In this document: positions 7,840 to 16,564 of the stretch, in pieces
Position numbering within the stretch: the first letter of the stretch is position 1
Layout of the letters: each line of letters starts with the position of its first letter
Assembly (NCBI GenBank): GCA_017441005.1
Contig: JAFSAM010000078.1
Coordinates: forward strand, 1 to 48,707
DNA: 48,707 nucleotides
Source of the DNA: Clostridia bacterium
GTDB lineage: Bacteria > Bacillota > Clostridia > Oscillospirales > CAG-272
Direction of reading: 5' to 3'
The notes under the pieces: generated by a model
Databases searched by the model: none
The model's input: only the letters and a program-made list of their open reading frames with translations
What the model was told of the DNA's origin: nothing
Made by a program: the position numbers and the translations under genes

Positions 7840-9021
7840 TTATCGGGGGGAGAGCTTCCATTTAGTATAAAGCAAGGATGACGGATAATCGTCTCCGTAC
7901 GGCTGATAATAAACTGTAATAAGGGTTCCGTCCGCCAGCTCCACGGTCGAAGGATATCCGAGATCATTGTTCTTTGTGCTGGTATTATTACTGATCTCAA
8001 ACTCTTCGGTATCCCACGTTACTCCGCCGTCATAGCTGAGGCATCCTCTTACACCGCGAGTGCCTACTCTGTAAGAATAAGTTAATAGTACAGCACCGTT
8101 TGAAAGCTCGAGGAAGTGAGCGGGAGCACCTACCACAGAAGGTATCCTCTGTGCCGTCGTCCAATTCTTGCCGTCATTTGATTTCATAGTCCAAATGGAA
8201 TATGATGTTCCGATAATACCGGATTTTTCCGAACGTATACCGGCAAGAAAAGAGCCGTCGGAAAGCTGTATAACGTAAGGCTCGGAATAGCTGTATTCCG
8301 GTGGAAGCTCGGGAAGATCAACTTTAGAATACAAAGTCCACGTTTTGCCGTAATCCTTGCTGATATATGCGGAAAACTCCGTTTCCGAAACACCCGAACA
8401 TATCAAAGTTTTACCGTCGTTCATCAAGGAAGGACCGTGAGGGCTTGAAAAAGGTACACTTATAGGCTCGCTCCACGTTTTGCCGTAATCCTCGGTAAGC
8501 ATAACGAAACGACCGTCAAACTTCAAAAGCTCGTCTGCCGTATAGCTGTTCCATTCCTTAAGTTTGGCTGTTTTTTGTTCGTCGGTGCATTTACCCCAGC
8601 ACGAAGCATAATCTCCTCCGGGAAGGAAATAATCAGAGCCTATGGTAAAAAACGTTGCCGCCATTCTGCCTTCGCCGATATATACAAGACCGACGTCGCG
8701 GTCGTCTACGGGGAAATCGTGAATGATCCTCGGGGATGACCACGTAACGCCGCCGTCTTTACTTTCAAAAAAGGCAGACACACCAAATGGATCTACGTGT
8801 TCTCTGCGCAAGGATGCCGCCGCATAAAGTGTTCCGTTTTCGTCTTTCACGACCGTTGGCCAGCCGTGGTAGTATAGATCAATGTTAACTCCCGTATTGC
8901 CGATCTCAACTGTAAGAGGTGCTTCTGCAAGACGAGAAATTGCCGCACCAATTTCATAGAATTCCGCTTTCAATTTAGGAATATCAGTCTTTTTGTCTGT
9001 TTGGTTCATGGTTTCGGACAT
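7840..9021 (-). CDS. Sialidase-fold (BNR/Asp-box) protein
   Basis: 393 residues from the ATG at 9021, which follows GGAGGG by seven bases; an in-frame ATG further upstream at 9123 lacks support. Several Asp-box repeats are visible: SKDGGVTW (87-94), TEDYGKTW, SKDYGKTW, a weaker SNDGKNW and SYDGGVTW, spaced as in a six-bladed propeller. No signal peptide is present, so it should be cytoplasmic and act on imported glycans. The canonical FRIP motif of GH33 sialidases is missing; YHGWPTVV occupies the first-blade position, and DDRDVG follows later. A sialidase-like glycosidase is therefore likely, but sialic acid as substrate is not assured. It is divergent from the GH20 gene. Confidence 0.75.
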   Translation of the reverse strand: MSETMNQTDKKTDIPKLKAEFYEIGAAISRLAEAPLTVEIGNTGVNIDLYYHGWPTVVKDENGTLYAAASLRREHVDPFGVSAFFESKDGGVTWSSPRIIHDFPVDDRDVGLVYIGEGRMAATFFTIGSDYFLPGGDYASCWGKCTDEQKTAKLKEWNSYTADELLKFDGRFVMLTEDYGKTWSEPISVPFSSPHGPSLMNDGKTLICSGVSETEFSAYISKDYGKTWTLYSKVDLPELPPEYSYSEPYVIQLSDGSFLAGIRSEKSGIIGTSYSIWTMKSNDGKNWTTAQRIPSVVGAPAHFLELSNGAVLLTYSYRVGTRGVRGCLSYDGGVTWDTEEFEISNNTSTKNNDLGYPSTVELADGTLITVYYQPYGDDYPSSLLYTKWKLSPR

Positions 9022-9121
9022 TGGTTTTCCCTCCGTTAGATTTATGTTTTCGAGTATTTTTTTCTTTTGTTTAATCGGATACTTCCGAAAGAAATTGCGA
9101 TTTTGAATCAGGGGCATTTTC

Positions 9122-9151
9122 ATTATAACAGTTCTATGATATCGATGTCAA
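9122..9151 (-). promoter_or_regulatory. Sigma-A promoter of the sialidase-fold gene
   Basis: Minus strand TTGACA (9146-9151) and TATAAT (9122-9127), both perfect, 18 bases apart. It lies about 100 bases before the chosen start codon and supports the shorter reading from 9021, since the longer one would start at the -10 element. Confidence 0.75.
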
Positions 9152-9182
9152 TAAAATGCACAAAGATGAATTTTTTGTGTTC

Positions 9183-9196
9183 AAAAATGCATTTTT
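9183..9196. promoter_or_regulatory. Perfect palindrome between the sialidase and GH20 genes
   Basis: AAAAATGCATTTTT, a perfect 14-bp palindrome about 30 bases upstream of the minus-strand -35. It could be an operator shared by both divergent genes. No regulator is identified. Confidence 0.3.
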
Positions 9197-9242
9197 CGTA
9201 CTAACAAAGTATGATAGAATAGGTTTGGTAAGAAAGGATAAG

Positions 9243-9266
9243 TTTGTCTGTAAAAAAACAGACAAA
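9243..9266. promoter_or_regulatory. Inverted repeat in the GH20 leader
   Basis: TTTGTCTGT and ACAGACAAA are perfect 9-bp arms separated by six A residues, directly upstream of the GH20 ribosome site. It may be an operator or a leader hairpin; it lacks a following T tract, so it is not a terminator. Confidence 0.4.
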
Positions 9267-9298
9267 TAATAATCGGTAAAGAAAAGAGGTATGATCAA

Positions 9299-11191
9299 AT
9301 GAAATATTGTTTTCAGGGTGATATTGAAGAAGTAAAGGACGGCTTGAAATATATCTCCGATCTTCTCGGCTGGGAATCGGGAGAAGACGGAATATCCGTC
9401 AAAGCAGTAAAAAAATCCATTAACGGACTTAATGTACAACAAACGGATGCCAACGGTTGGCTGATCGAATACGGTCAGAAAGCACATTTTTTCCGAGCAC
9501 TCGGTTTCATAAATCAAAAAAAGGCAGTTTCCGAAGAGTTTCATTTTGAAAGCTGCGGCTTCCAGCTGGACTTGAGTCAGACAAACGAAGTACCGCACCT
9601 GCACGAGCTGAAGGAAATGCTTGCCCGCCTTGCGCTGATGGGATATAACCTCTTCGTACCTTATATGGAGGATAATTTTGAGGTTCCCGACGAGCCGTAT
9701 TTCGGCTATATGCGCAGCCGTTATACAGAAAAAGAATTTGCAGAAATAAACGAGATGGCCGAAATGTTCGGCATTGAGATCATGCCTATGATCGAGGGAC
9801 TTGCCCATCAAGCCAATGTCTTGCGCTGGCATCCTTATGCAAATATGCAGGAGGATGCAAACACGATGCTGGTGGGAGAGCCACGTACCTATGAATTTCT
9901 TGAGCACGTGCTTGATGCTGCCACAAAGCCGTTCAATGCCAAGAGAGTATATATAGCTTTAGACGAAGCCTTCGAGTTGGGAAAGGGTGAATCCCTGCGC
10001 CGAAGCGGAGTCTACCGTCCCAGCTTTGACTATATGCGTGAGCACATGGAGCATTTGATTCCAATGTGCGAAAAACGCAATCTGGAATTCGTAACCAGCG
10101 GCGATATGTATATGCTCGCCAGCAACCCCGACGGATCTGTTTTTGAAAGATTGTATAATACCGATAGGCCTATGGCGCAAGAGATCAAGGATGCCGCAAA
10201 CTATCCCGTAAACTACTGTATGTGGGACTATAGCCATTTGGAGGAGGAGACTTACGAAAAGCTCTTCAACCGTTACCGCGAATTCGGCACGTGCGATTAT
10301 TTTGAGTCGGGTATATGGAATTGGCTTGGCTTCGGTGTGGACTACACCAAGACCTTCGCCACAGTTATCCCCGGTATGCGGGCGGCAAAGAAGTGCAAGA
10401 TCAAGCATCCGATAGTCACTACCTGGGGAAATGACACGGGATGTGAAAATTTCTGGAGCGATCTGCTTTTAGGTATGCAGCTGTTTGCAGAATATTCTTA
10501 CGGAGATGAACCGGATATGACAGAGCTGGCGGCGCGCTTTAAAGCCTGCACAGGATGTGAGATGGAAGACTTTATGGAGCTGTCTTATGTAGATCATCTT
10601 TATGATGAAGCCCCCCGTCCCGGTCCCGGATATACAAACTTCTCCCGCTCCCTGCTGTGGCAGAATATCCTCTTCGGAATATTCGACTATTACATCCGCG
10701 ATGACAGCCTTACCCCCCATTTCAAACGCTCTGCAGAAGCTTTGGAAAAGGCTGCGACCCGTAACGGTAAATACGGTAAATATTTTGAAACGCGTGCAAT
10801 GTGCTCAAGAGTTCTGGAAATGAAAGCAACAATGGGTCATCGCATTTCCGAAGCCTACAAAGCGGGCAACAAGAAGCTTCTGCATAGAATTACAGACGAG
10901 GAACTGCCCGAAATGAAGCGCCGTGTTGAAGCACTCTACAAACGTCACAGAGAGCTGTGGTACAGCGTCTATAAGCCATTCGGTTGGGAAGTCGAAGATC
11001 TCCGTTACGGCTCGCTGTATGCTGTGATCGACTCCACGATCTTCCGTCTGAATCAATACCTGAACGGTGAGGTCAGTTCTTTAGACGAAATAACCGCCAC
11101 ACGTCTGTCATTTGACGGCGGTGAAAAAATACCCCGAACCTTCAGTTATATGTGGGCATATACCTCAAACGTCTATGAACCGCGCAACTGA
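9299..11191 (+). CDS. GH20 family beta-N-acetylhexosaminidase-like glycoside hydrolase
   Basis: 630 residues, no signal peptide. The barrel shows MGYNLFVPYMED (strand 1), GIEIMPMIEGLAHQ and then VYIALDEAFELG, which places the catalytic Asp-Glu pair of GH20 at 222-223. The motif LDEA-x-LG, rather than the HIGGDE of GH20A, points to the GH20C-like branch whose members cleave terminal beta-linked GlcNAc/GalNAc inside the cell. The remaining 300 residues form the helical C-terminal extension seen in that branch. ATG 9299 follows AGAGGT by nine bases. It is transcribed away from the sialidase-fold gene; together they would trim amino-sugar-containing glycans taken up from the host or from other microbes. 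Confidence 0.82.
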   Translation: MKYCFQGDIEEVKDGLKYISDLLGWESGEDGISVKAVKKSINGLNVQQTDANGWLIEYGQKAHFFRALGFINQKKAVSEEFHFESCGFQLDLSQTNEVPHLHELKEMLARLALMGYNLFVPYMEDNFEVPDEPYFGYMRSRYTEKEFAEINEMAEMFGIEIMPMIEGLAHQANVLRWHPYANMQEDANTMLVGEPRTYEFLEHVLDAATKPFNAKRVYIALDEAFELGKGESLRRSGVYRPSFDYMREHMEHLIPMCEKRNLEFVTSGDMYMLASNPDGSVFERLYNTDRPMAQEIKDAANYPVNYCMWDYSHLEEETYEKLFNRYREFGTCDYFESGIWNWLGFGVDYTKTFATVIPGMRAAKKCKIKHPIVTTWGNDTGCENFWSDLLLGMQLFAEYSYGDEPDMTELAARFKACTGCEMEDFMELSYVDHLYDEAPRPGPGYTNFSRSLLWQNILFGIFDYYIRDDSLTPHFKRSAEALEKAATRNGKYGKYFETRAMCSRVLEMKATMGHRISEAYKAGNKKLLHRITDEELPEMKRRVEALYKRHRELWYSVYKPFGWEVEDLRYGSLYAVIDSTIFRLNQYLNGEVSSLDEITATRLSFDGGEKIPRTFSYMWAYTSNVYEPRN

Positions 11192-11248
11192 CACCCCAAA
11201 ATATTATTTCCCCATAAAAAATAATTTGTCATCGATAATTACAGAAAC

Positions 11249-11291
11249 AAAAAAATTCCTCTGCCTCAAAAACAGGCAGAGGAATTTTTTT
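11249..11291 (+). terminator. Rho-independent terminator after GH20
   Basis: Arms AATTCCTCTGCCT and AGGCAGAGGAATT with a 7-base loop, flanked by A and T tracts. A strong intrinsic terminator between the GH20 gene and the citrate operon. Confidence 0.9.
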
Positions 11292-11356
11292 GCTTCTGTT
11301 AACCGCCACGTATAGTGCCTGTTTTTTCTATTGTCAAATATTTTTTCAAAAACATA

Positions 11357-11384
11357 TTGACAAATGCACCAACTCGTGTATAAT
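11357..11384 (+). promoter_or_regulatory. Sigma-A promoter of the citrate/2-oxoglutarate operon
   Basis: Perfect TTGACA (11357-11362) and TATAAT (11379-11384) with a 16-base spacer, about 45 bases before the first gene. The -10 is overlapped by the palindrome at 11383-11394. Confidence 0.8.
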
Positions 11385-11394
11385 TGTATACAAT
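11383..11394. promoter_or_regulatory. GntR (FCD)-type operator
   Basis: ATTGTATACAAT, a perfect 12-bp palindrome. Its core TTGTATACAA agrees with the T-x-GT...AC-x-A pattern bound by FadR/FCD-type GntR regulators. It overlaps the last bases of the -10 and the start of transcription, the position of a repressor site. The second gene of the operon is such a GntR regulator, so autoregulation of the whole operon is the simple reading. Confidence 0.7.
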
Positions 11395-11427
11395 AATACA
11401 AACACCGCTGAAAGGACTGATAGAAAG

Positions 11428-12798
11428 ATGCTTGAAATATCCGCAAAAACAAATCTGTTGGAACAAAAATCATATAAATACTCCTTACAGGACGTAGCCG
11501 AACCAAACCTTCAAAGGGACATTTATTCCTACGGCACCGTACCGAAGGTGTCGTTTAACCACAGACGAGTTCCTCTGAATATGCCCGAGGAAATATGGAT
11601 CACGGACACGACCCTCAGAGACGGACAGCAGTCGGTTGAGCCCTATACGGTAGATCAGATAGTAAAGATATACAAATATCTGTCCGCACTCGGCGGTCCT
11701 TACGGCATCATCCGCCAGACAGAATTCTTTATATACAGCAAAAAAGACCGCGATGCACTGGAAAAGTGCCTTTCACTCGGCTTGAAATTTCCGCAGATAA
11801 CGAGCTGGATACGCGCAAGCAAAGAGGATTTTAAGCTTGTACGTGATCTCGGCTTAAAAGAAACCGGTATTCTTGTAAGCTGCAGTGACTATCATATTTT
11901 CAAAAAGATGAAGATGACCAGACGCCAGGCGCTCGAGCACTATCTTTCCACAATATCGGATGCTTTTGAAGCGGGCGTTATTCCCCGTTGCCACCTCGAA
12001 GATATTACACGTGCCGATTTTTACGGCTTTGTCGTTCCCTTTGTAAACGAGATACAAAACCTCTCGCGTCAAGCGGGAATTCCCGTAAAGATCAGGGCTT
12101 GCGATACAATGGGCTACGGAGTACCTTATACCGAGGCGGCAATGCCCCGAAGCGTAGCCGGTATCATTTACGGCTTGCAGCATTACTCCGACGTACCGAG
12201 CGAATGGCTGGAATGGCACGGACACAATGATTTTTATAAATCTGTCGCCAACGCTTCGACTGCATGGCTTTACGGAGCGTGTGCGGTAAACTGCTCGCTT
12301 CTCGGAATCGGAGAACGCACAGGAAATATCCCCCTTGAGGCTATGGTATTCGAATATGCCTCCCTCAGAGGCTCTATGGACGGAATGGACCCCACGGTCA
12401 TCACCGAAATAGCGGATTTCTTCCAAAAGGATATCGGATATTCGATCCCCGTTATGACCCCGTTTGTAGGTAAGAATTTCAATTCAACACGTGCGGGAAT
12501 TCACGCCGACGGACTTATGAAGGATGAGGAGATATACACGATATTCGACACAAACAAGCTGCTTAACCGCCCTGCAACCGTAGAGATCAGCAAGACCTCG
12601 GGAGCAGCCGGAATAGCATTCTGGATAAACCGCAACTACTCACTCTCTGGCGAAGATCAAATAGGCAAAACCGATCCGTTGGTACTTGCGCTGAAGAAAT
12701 GGGTAGACAGCGAATACGAGGCAGACAGACAAACAAGCATATCGGCAAAAGAGCTTGAAGAAAGAATCAATGAATTTGCCCCCGGGCGTTTTAACTAA
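11428..12798 (+). CDS. Re-type citrate synthase (HMGL-like), probable
   Basis: 456 residues of the pyruvate carboxyltransferase/HMGL-like superfamily that also holds isopropylmalate and homocitrate synthases. The active-site start TDTTLRDGQQS is at 59-69 and the metal-binding HGHND at 264-268. In anaerobes lacking the normal citrate synthase, Clostridium kluyveri being the known case, a homologue of this type makes citrate with Re stereochemistry. The downstream genes are aconitase and isocitrate dehydrogenase rather than leuCD/leuB, which decides against isopropylmalate synthase. Homocitrate synthase remains possible. The long N-terminal lead (residues 1-50) before the barrel is unlike leuA. 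ATG 11428 is preceded by a weak AGGA/AGAAAG site. An upstream in-frame start would lie inside the terminator and promoter, so it is rejected. Confidence 0.72.
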   Translation: MLEISAKTNLLEQKSYKYSLQDVAEPNLQRDIYSYGTVPKVSFNHRRVPLNMPEEIWITDTTLRDGQQSVEPYTVDQIVKIYKYLSALGGPYGIIRQTEFFIYSKKDRDALEKCLSLGLKFPQITSWIRASKEDFKLVRDLGLKETGILVSCSDYHIFKKMKMTRRQALEHYLSTISDAFEAGVIPRCHLEDITRADFYGFVVPFVNEIQNLSRQAGIPVKIRACDTMGYGVPYTEAAMPRSVAGIIYGLQHYSDVPSEWLEWHGHNDFYKSVANASTAWLYGACAVNCSLLGIGERTGNIPLEAMVFEYASLRGSMDGMDPTVITEIADFFQKDIGYSIPVMTPFVGKNFNSTRAGIHADGLMKDEEIYTIFDTNKLLNRPATVEISKTSGAAGIAFWINRNYSLSGEDQIGKTDPLVLALKKWVDSEYEADRQTSISAKELEERINEFAPGRFN

Positions 12799-12811
12799 AA
12801 AGGAGGTCATT

Positions 12812-13465
12812 ATGGCAGACTTTAAAACCGTATCTTTATCCGACCAGGTATTTGATAGATTGGAAAACGATATTATTACAGGAGTATACCCAAGAGGTGA
12901 AATACTGACCGAGCTTAAACTTGTAGAACAGCTCGGTGTAAGCAGAACACCCATCCGCGAGGCACTCAGACGCCTTGAGCAAGAAAGACTGATCAAGGAA
13001 TCGGGAAAGGGCTCCGTTGTACTCGGAATCACCGTAGAAGACCTCGTCGATATAATGCATATAAGAGAGCGCATAGAAGGACTTGCGGCTTACTATGCAA
13101 CGGTAAACCTTACTCCCGAAGGACTGGAAAAGCTGAAGCAGATAAGCGAATTACAGGATTTTTATTATACGCGAAAGGACATAGAACGTCTGAGACAAAT
13201 GGACGATGAGTTTCACGATACCATATACGAATTAAGCCAGAGAACGATCATACGCGACACGCTTCTCCCTCTGCACCGTAAAACGATGAGATACCGCAAA
13301 TTATCGATCGAGGATCCCAAAAGACTTGCCTCCTCGGTTTTGGAGCACAAAGAAATATTCAATGCCATTTCCGAGGGAAATGCAACAAAGGCATCGGAGC
13401 TGATAACATTGCACATCGGACGCGCAAAAGACAATATGATGGCGAGGTTTAATTACAATGAGTAA
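12812..13465 (+). CDS. GntR family regulator, FCD (FadR-like) type
   Basis: 217 residues. The winged helix is at 1-75, with LGVSRTPIREALRRLEQE as recognition helix, followed by an all-helical FCD ligand domain (VEDLVDIMHIRERIEGLAA, MDDEFHDTIYELS and VLEHKEIFNAISEG, which contain the Asp/His residues that bind metal and carboxylate ligands in this group). Ligands are usually organic acids, so citrate, isocitrate or 2-oxoglutarate are reasonable guesses. AGGAGG stands seven bases before the ATG. The 3' end overlaps the aconitase start by eight bases. A matching palindrome sits on the operon promoter at 11383-11394. A longer frame start at 12755 would overlap the previous gene and is not needed. 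Confidence 0.9.
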   Translation: MADFKTVSLSDQVFDRLENDIITGVYPRGEILTELKLVEQLGVSRTPIREALRRLEQERLIKESGKGSVVLGITVEDLVDIMHIRERIEGLAAYYATVNLTPEGLEKLKQISELQDFYYTRKDIERLRQMDDEFHDTIYELSQRTIIRDTLLPLHRKTMRYRKLSIEDPKRLASSVLEHKEIFNAISEGNATKASELITLHIGRAKDNMMARFNYNE

Positions 13466-15383
13466 GACTATAGCACAAAAAATAATATCCAAACACCTGA
13501 TATCGGGGGAAATGAAGGCAGGCTGTGAGATAGCCCTGAGAATCGACCAGACACTCACCCAGGATGCCACGGGAACGATGGCATATCTTGAATTTGAAAC
13601 AATGGGACTTCCTAAGGTAAAAACTGAATTCAGTATAGCTTATGTAGACCACAACACACTTCAATGCGGCTTTGAAAACGCGGATGACCACAGATATCTG
13701 CAGTCTGTTACGGCAAAATACGGAGTACATTATTCCCGCCCCGGAAACGGCATCTGCCATCAGGTACATTTAGAGCGATTCGGAGTACCCGGAAAAACGC
13801 TGATCGGCTCCGACAGCCACACGCCCACTGCAGGTGGGCTTGGAATGCTTGCATTCGGAGCAGGCGGAATGGACGTTGCGGTCGCAATGGGCGGCGGAGC
13901 ATACTATATCACGATGCCGAAGATATATAAGGTCCACTTGACAGGCAAATTAAGACCGTTTGTATCGGCAAAGGACGTAAGCCTTGAATTACTTCGTATT
14001 CTGTCCGTCAAGGGCGGTGTGGGTGCGATAATCGAGTGGGGCGGTCCCGGAGTAGACACCTTGAGCGTGCCCGAACGTGCTACCATAACAAATATGGGAA
14101 CAGAGCTCGGTGCTACGACTTCGATATTCCCCTCCGACAGCATAACAAGAGAATTTTTATCCATGCAAGGCAGAGAAAAGGATTATGTCGCACTTTCTGC
14201 CGACCCCGATGCAGAATACGACCGAATCATCGAGATAGATCTGTCCGAATTAAAGCCGCTGATCGCCTGCCCGCACAGCCCCGATAACGTCGTTACGGTA
14301 GAAAGCTTAAAAAACACCCCCGTCGACCAGATATGCATAGGCTCGTGCACCAATTCATCCTTGCAGGATCTATTGAAGGTTGCGGCTATATTAAAAAATA
14401 AGACCATCGCAAAAAACGTCAGCTTATCGATCTCCCCCGGCTCTCGCCAGGTATTGACAATGCTCTCACAGCAAGGAGCTCTGACAGACATATTAGCCTC
14501 GGGCGCGCGCTTGCTTGAATGCGCCTGCGGCCCCTGCATCGGAATGGGCTTTTCTCCGAATTCAGGCGGAATAAGCCTTAGGACGTTCAACCGCAATTTC
14601 TGCGGAAGAAGCGGCACTGCCGACGGAATGGTGTATCTTGTATCCCCCGAAACAGCCGCCGCCTCCGCATTGACGGGAGTTATTACAGACCCCACGACAT
14701 TGCCGGAGATAAATATTCCGAAGCTTCCTGCAAAGTTCAGTATTGACGATTCGGCTGTTCTCCCGCCGGCCTCTGACGGCGAAGCGGTAGAAATACTACG
14801 CGGACCGAACATCAAGGAATTTCCGAAGGCAACACCCCTTTCCGACAGCATTCGCGCCGAGAACCTCTTGAAGGTCGGAGACAATATAACCACAGACCAT
14901 ATCATGCCGGCGGGAGCTAAAATTTTACCCTACCGTTCAAACGTTCCGTTGCTGTCACAATACTGCTTCGGTGTATGCGATACCACTTTCCCCGAAAGAG
15001 CCAAGAATGCAGGATGCGGCATCATAACCGCGGGAATCAACTACGGTCAGGGCTCGTCCAGAGAACACGCAGCCCTCGTCCCCATGTATCTCGGGATCCG
15101 CTGTGTGATCGCAAAAAGCTTTGCAAGGATCCATACGGCAAACCTGATCAACTTCGGAATACTTCCGCTGACGTTTGAAAATGCCGAGGATTATGAGAAG
15201 ATCGAACAAGGACATATACTCAAGCTGAAGGACGTCCACCGCGGCATCGCGCAAGGCAGAGTCGAGGTATTCGACGAGACCTTAGACAAGAGCTTTTACT
15301 GCACCTGCAGCCTTACGGAAAGACAGCAGTCGATCTTGAAAAAGGGAGGACTGCTCAACTACACAAAGGAGGGCGGAAAATGA
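13458..15383 (+). CDS. acn: Aconitate hydratase (one-chain, LeuC/LeuD-like, about 640 aa)
   Basis: 641 residues. It converts citrate to isocitrate through a [4Fe-4S] cluster; the ligands are visible as Cys297 in GSCTNSS and Cys357/Cys360 in CACGPCIGMG. Substrate-site motifs SDSHTPTAGG (118-127) and, in the C-terminal swivel domain, YGQGSSREHAAL are those of aconitase rather than isopropylmalate isomerase, which is normally split into LeuC and LeuD. The size matches the short aconitase type of anaerobes and thermophiles rather than AcnA (about 900 residues). Start overlaps the GntR gene by eight bases, and the stop overlaps the next start (ATGA), so translation is coupled across the operon. 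Confidence 0.92.
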   Translation: MSKTIAQKIISKHLISGEMKAGCEIALRIDQTLTQDATGTMAYLEFETMGLPKVKTEFSIAYVDHNTLQCGFENADDHRYLQSVTAKYGVHYSRPGNGICHQVHLERFGVPGKTLIGSDSHTPTAGGLGMLAFGAGGMDVAVAMGGGAYYITMPKIYKVHLTGKLRPFVSAKDVSLELLRILSVKGGVGAIIEWGGPGVDTLSVPERATITNMGTELGATTSIFPSDSITREFLSMQGREKDYVALSADPDAEYDRIIEIDLSELKPLIACPHSPDNVVTVESLKNTPVDQICIGSCTNSSLQDLLKVAAILKNKTIAKNVSLSISPGSRQVLTMLSQQGALTDILASGARLLECACGPCIGMGFSPNSGGISLRTFNRNFCGRSGTADGMVYLVSPETAAASALTGVITDPTTLPEINIPKLPAKFSIDDSAVLPPASDGEAVEILRGPNIKEFPKATPLSDSIRAENLLKVGDNITTDHIMPAGAKILPYRSNVPLLSQYCFGVCDTTFPERAKNAGCGIITAGINYGQGSSREHAALVPMYLGIRCVIAKSFARIHTANLINFGILPLTFENAEDYEKIEQGHILKLKDVHRGIAQGRVEVFDETLDKSFYCTCSLTERQQSILKKGGLLNYTKEGGK

Positions 15384-16492
15384 TCGACCTTGAAAAAGCA
15401 ACCCTTGCCTTTCGCACACTTTTGAGCGAACAGCTGCAAAGGGTAGCCGATATAGACACGACAAAAACCGATTTCTCAAAAAAAGAAAAAATAACCGTCG
15501 GACTGATCGACGGCGACGGAATCGGCCCTATCATTATGAAACAGGCAGAAAGAGTGTTAAACAAGCTTCTGTCGAATGAAATAGCAGAGGGAAAGATCGT
15601 ATTAAAAAGAATAGAGGGACTGACCCTCGAAAACCGTTTACAGACAAAAAAGGCGGTCCCCGACGATGTTTTGTCCGAGATAAAGAAATGCGACGTCATA
15701 CTGAAGGGCCCCACCTCGACCCCGATGGGAGGCAATTTGGAAAGCGCAAACGTTGCCTTGAGGCGTGAGCTCGATCTGTATGCAAACGTGCGCCCGATCA
15801 GCATCCCAAAAGAAAATATCGACTGGGTATTTTTCAGAGAAAACACCGAGGGCGAGTACGTTTTGGGCAGCCGAGGAATCGACATTGAGGGACTTTCGGT
15901 CGATTTCAAGGTCACGACAGACGTAGGAACCGAAAGAATAGCCAGAGCCGCCTTCGACTATGCAAAGAATAACGGCAAAAAATACGTTTCCGTCGTTACA
16001 AAGGCAAATATAATGAAAAAGACAGACGGACGTTTTACAAGGATATGCCATGAGGTAGCAAAAGATTATCCCGATATTTCGGTCGACGACTGGTATATCG
16101 ATATAATGACGGCAAACCTCGTTAATCCGGAAATAAGAAGCAAATTCCAAGTTTTTCTGCTCCCCAATCTTTATGGCGACATAATCACGGATGAGGCGGC
16201 ACAGCTTCAAGGAGGAGTCGGAACGGCGGGCAGTGCAAACCTCGGAGACAGATATGCGATGTTTGAAGCGATCCACGGCTCCGCCCCGAGAATGATCGAG
16301 GAGGGCTTGGGAGAATATGCAAATCCCGAAAGCATCCTTCGCGCCACGGTCATGCTTTTAAGACATATATGCCTTTTTGACAAGGCAAATGCGCTCGAAA
16401 ATGCATTAGACAGCTGTCATATCAAGGTAACGGGAACAAAGGACGGAGCAAAATGCCAAGCCTACGGCGACATAATAACAGAATCTCTGTAA
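15380..16492 (+). CDS. icd: Isocitrate dehydrogenase, probably NAD-dependent
   Basis: 370 residues of the isocitrate/isopropylmalate dehydrogenase family. Motifs in order: VGLIDGDGIGP (40-50), KGPTSTPMGG, the substrate loop FFRENTEGEYVLGSRG (151-166), which is that of isocitrate dehydrogenase rather than LeuB, and AIHGSAPRMIEEG near the cofactor site. It oxidatively decarboxylates isocitrate to 2-oxoglutarate. The short length and the HGSAP segment resemble the NAD-linked type, but cofactor choice is an inference. An N-terminal extension of about 35 residues before the first strand is longer than usual. The start overlaps the aconitase stop by four bases. A strong hairpin follows the gene. 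Confidence 0.88.
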   Translation: MIDLEKATLAFRTLLSEQLQRVADIDTTKTDFSKKEKITVGLIDGDGIGPIIMKQAERVLNKLLSNEIAEGKIVLKRIEGLTLENRLQTKKAVPDDVLSEIKKCDVILKGPTSTPMGGNLESANVALRRELDLYANVRPISIPKENIDWVFFRENTEGEYVLGSRGIDIEGLSVDFKVTTDVGTERIARAAFDYAKNNGKKYVSVVTKANIMKKTDGRFTRICHEVAKDYPDISVDDWYIDIMTANLVNPEIRSKFQVFLLPNLYGDIITDEAAQLQGGVGTAGSANLGDRYAMFEAIHGSAPRMIEEGLGEYANPESILRATVMLLRHICLFDKANALENALDSCHIKVTGTKDGAKCQAYGDIITESL

Positions 16493-16501
16493 GAAAACAA
16501 A

Positions 16502-16550
16502 AAAGCGTTTCGATAAGAGCATTTAAGATCAGCTTTTATCGGAACGCTTA
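16502..16550. terminator. Terminator between icd and typA (convergent)
   Basis: Long stem of AAGCGTTTCGATAAGAGC against GCTTTTATCGGAACGCTT with few mismatches and a 13-base loop, in the 70-base gap between two convergent genes. A run of A on the left gives a T tract on the minus strand; the right side is AT-rich. Confidence 0.8.
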
Positions 16551-16564
16551 TATTATTATAGGGA

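Noticed and set aside
9134..9907. 257-residue minus-strand frame over the GH20 start
   Set aside because: Antisense to GH20 catalytic-domain codons and crossing the sialidase promoter; no ribosome site or family pattern.
11428..16492. Leucine pathway (leuA-leuCD-leuB) reading of the citrate operon
   Set aside because: The dehydratase is one chain with YGQGSSREHAAL, and the dehydrogenase loop is FRENTEGEYV; both are aconitase/isocitrate dehydrogenase marks, not LeuCD/LeuB.
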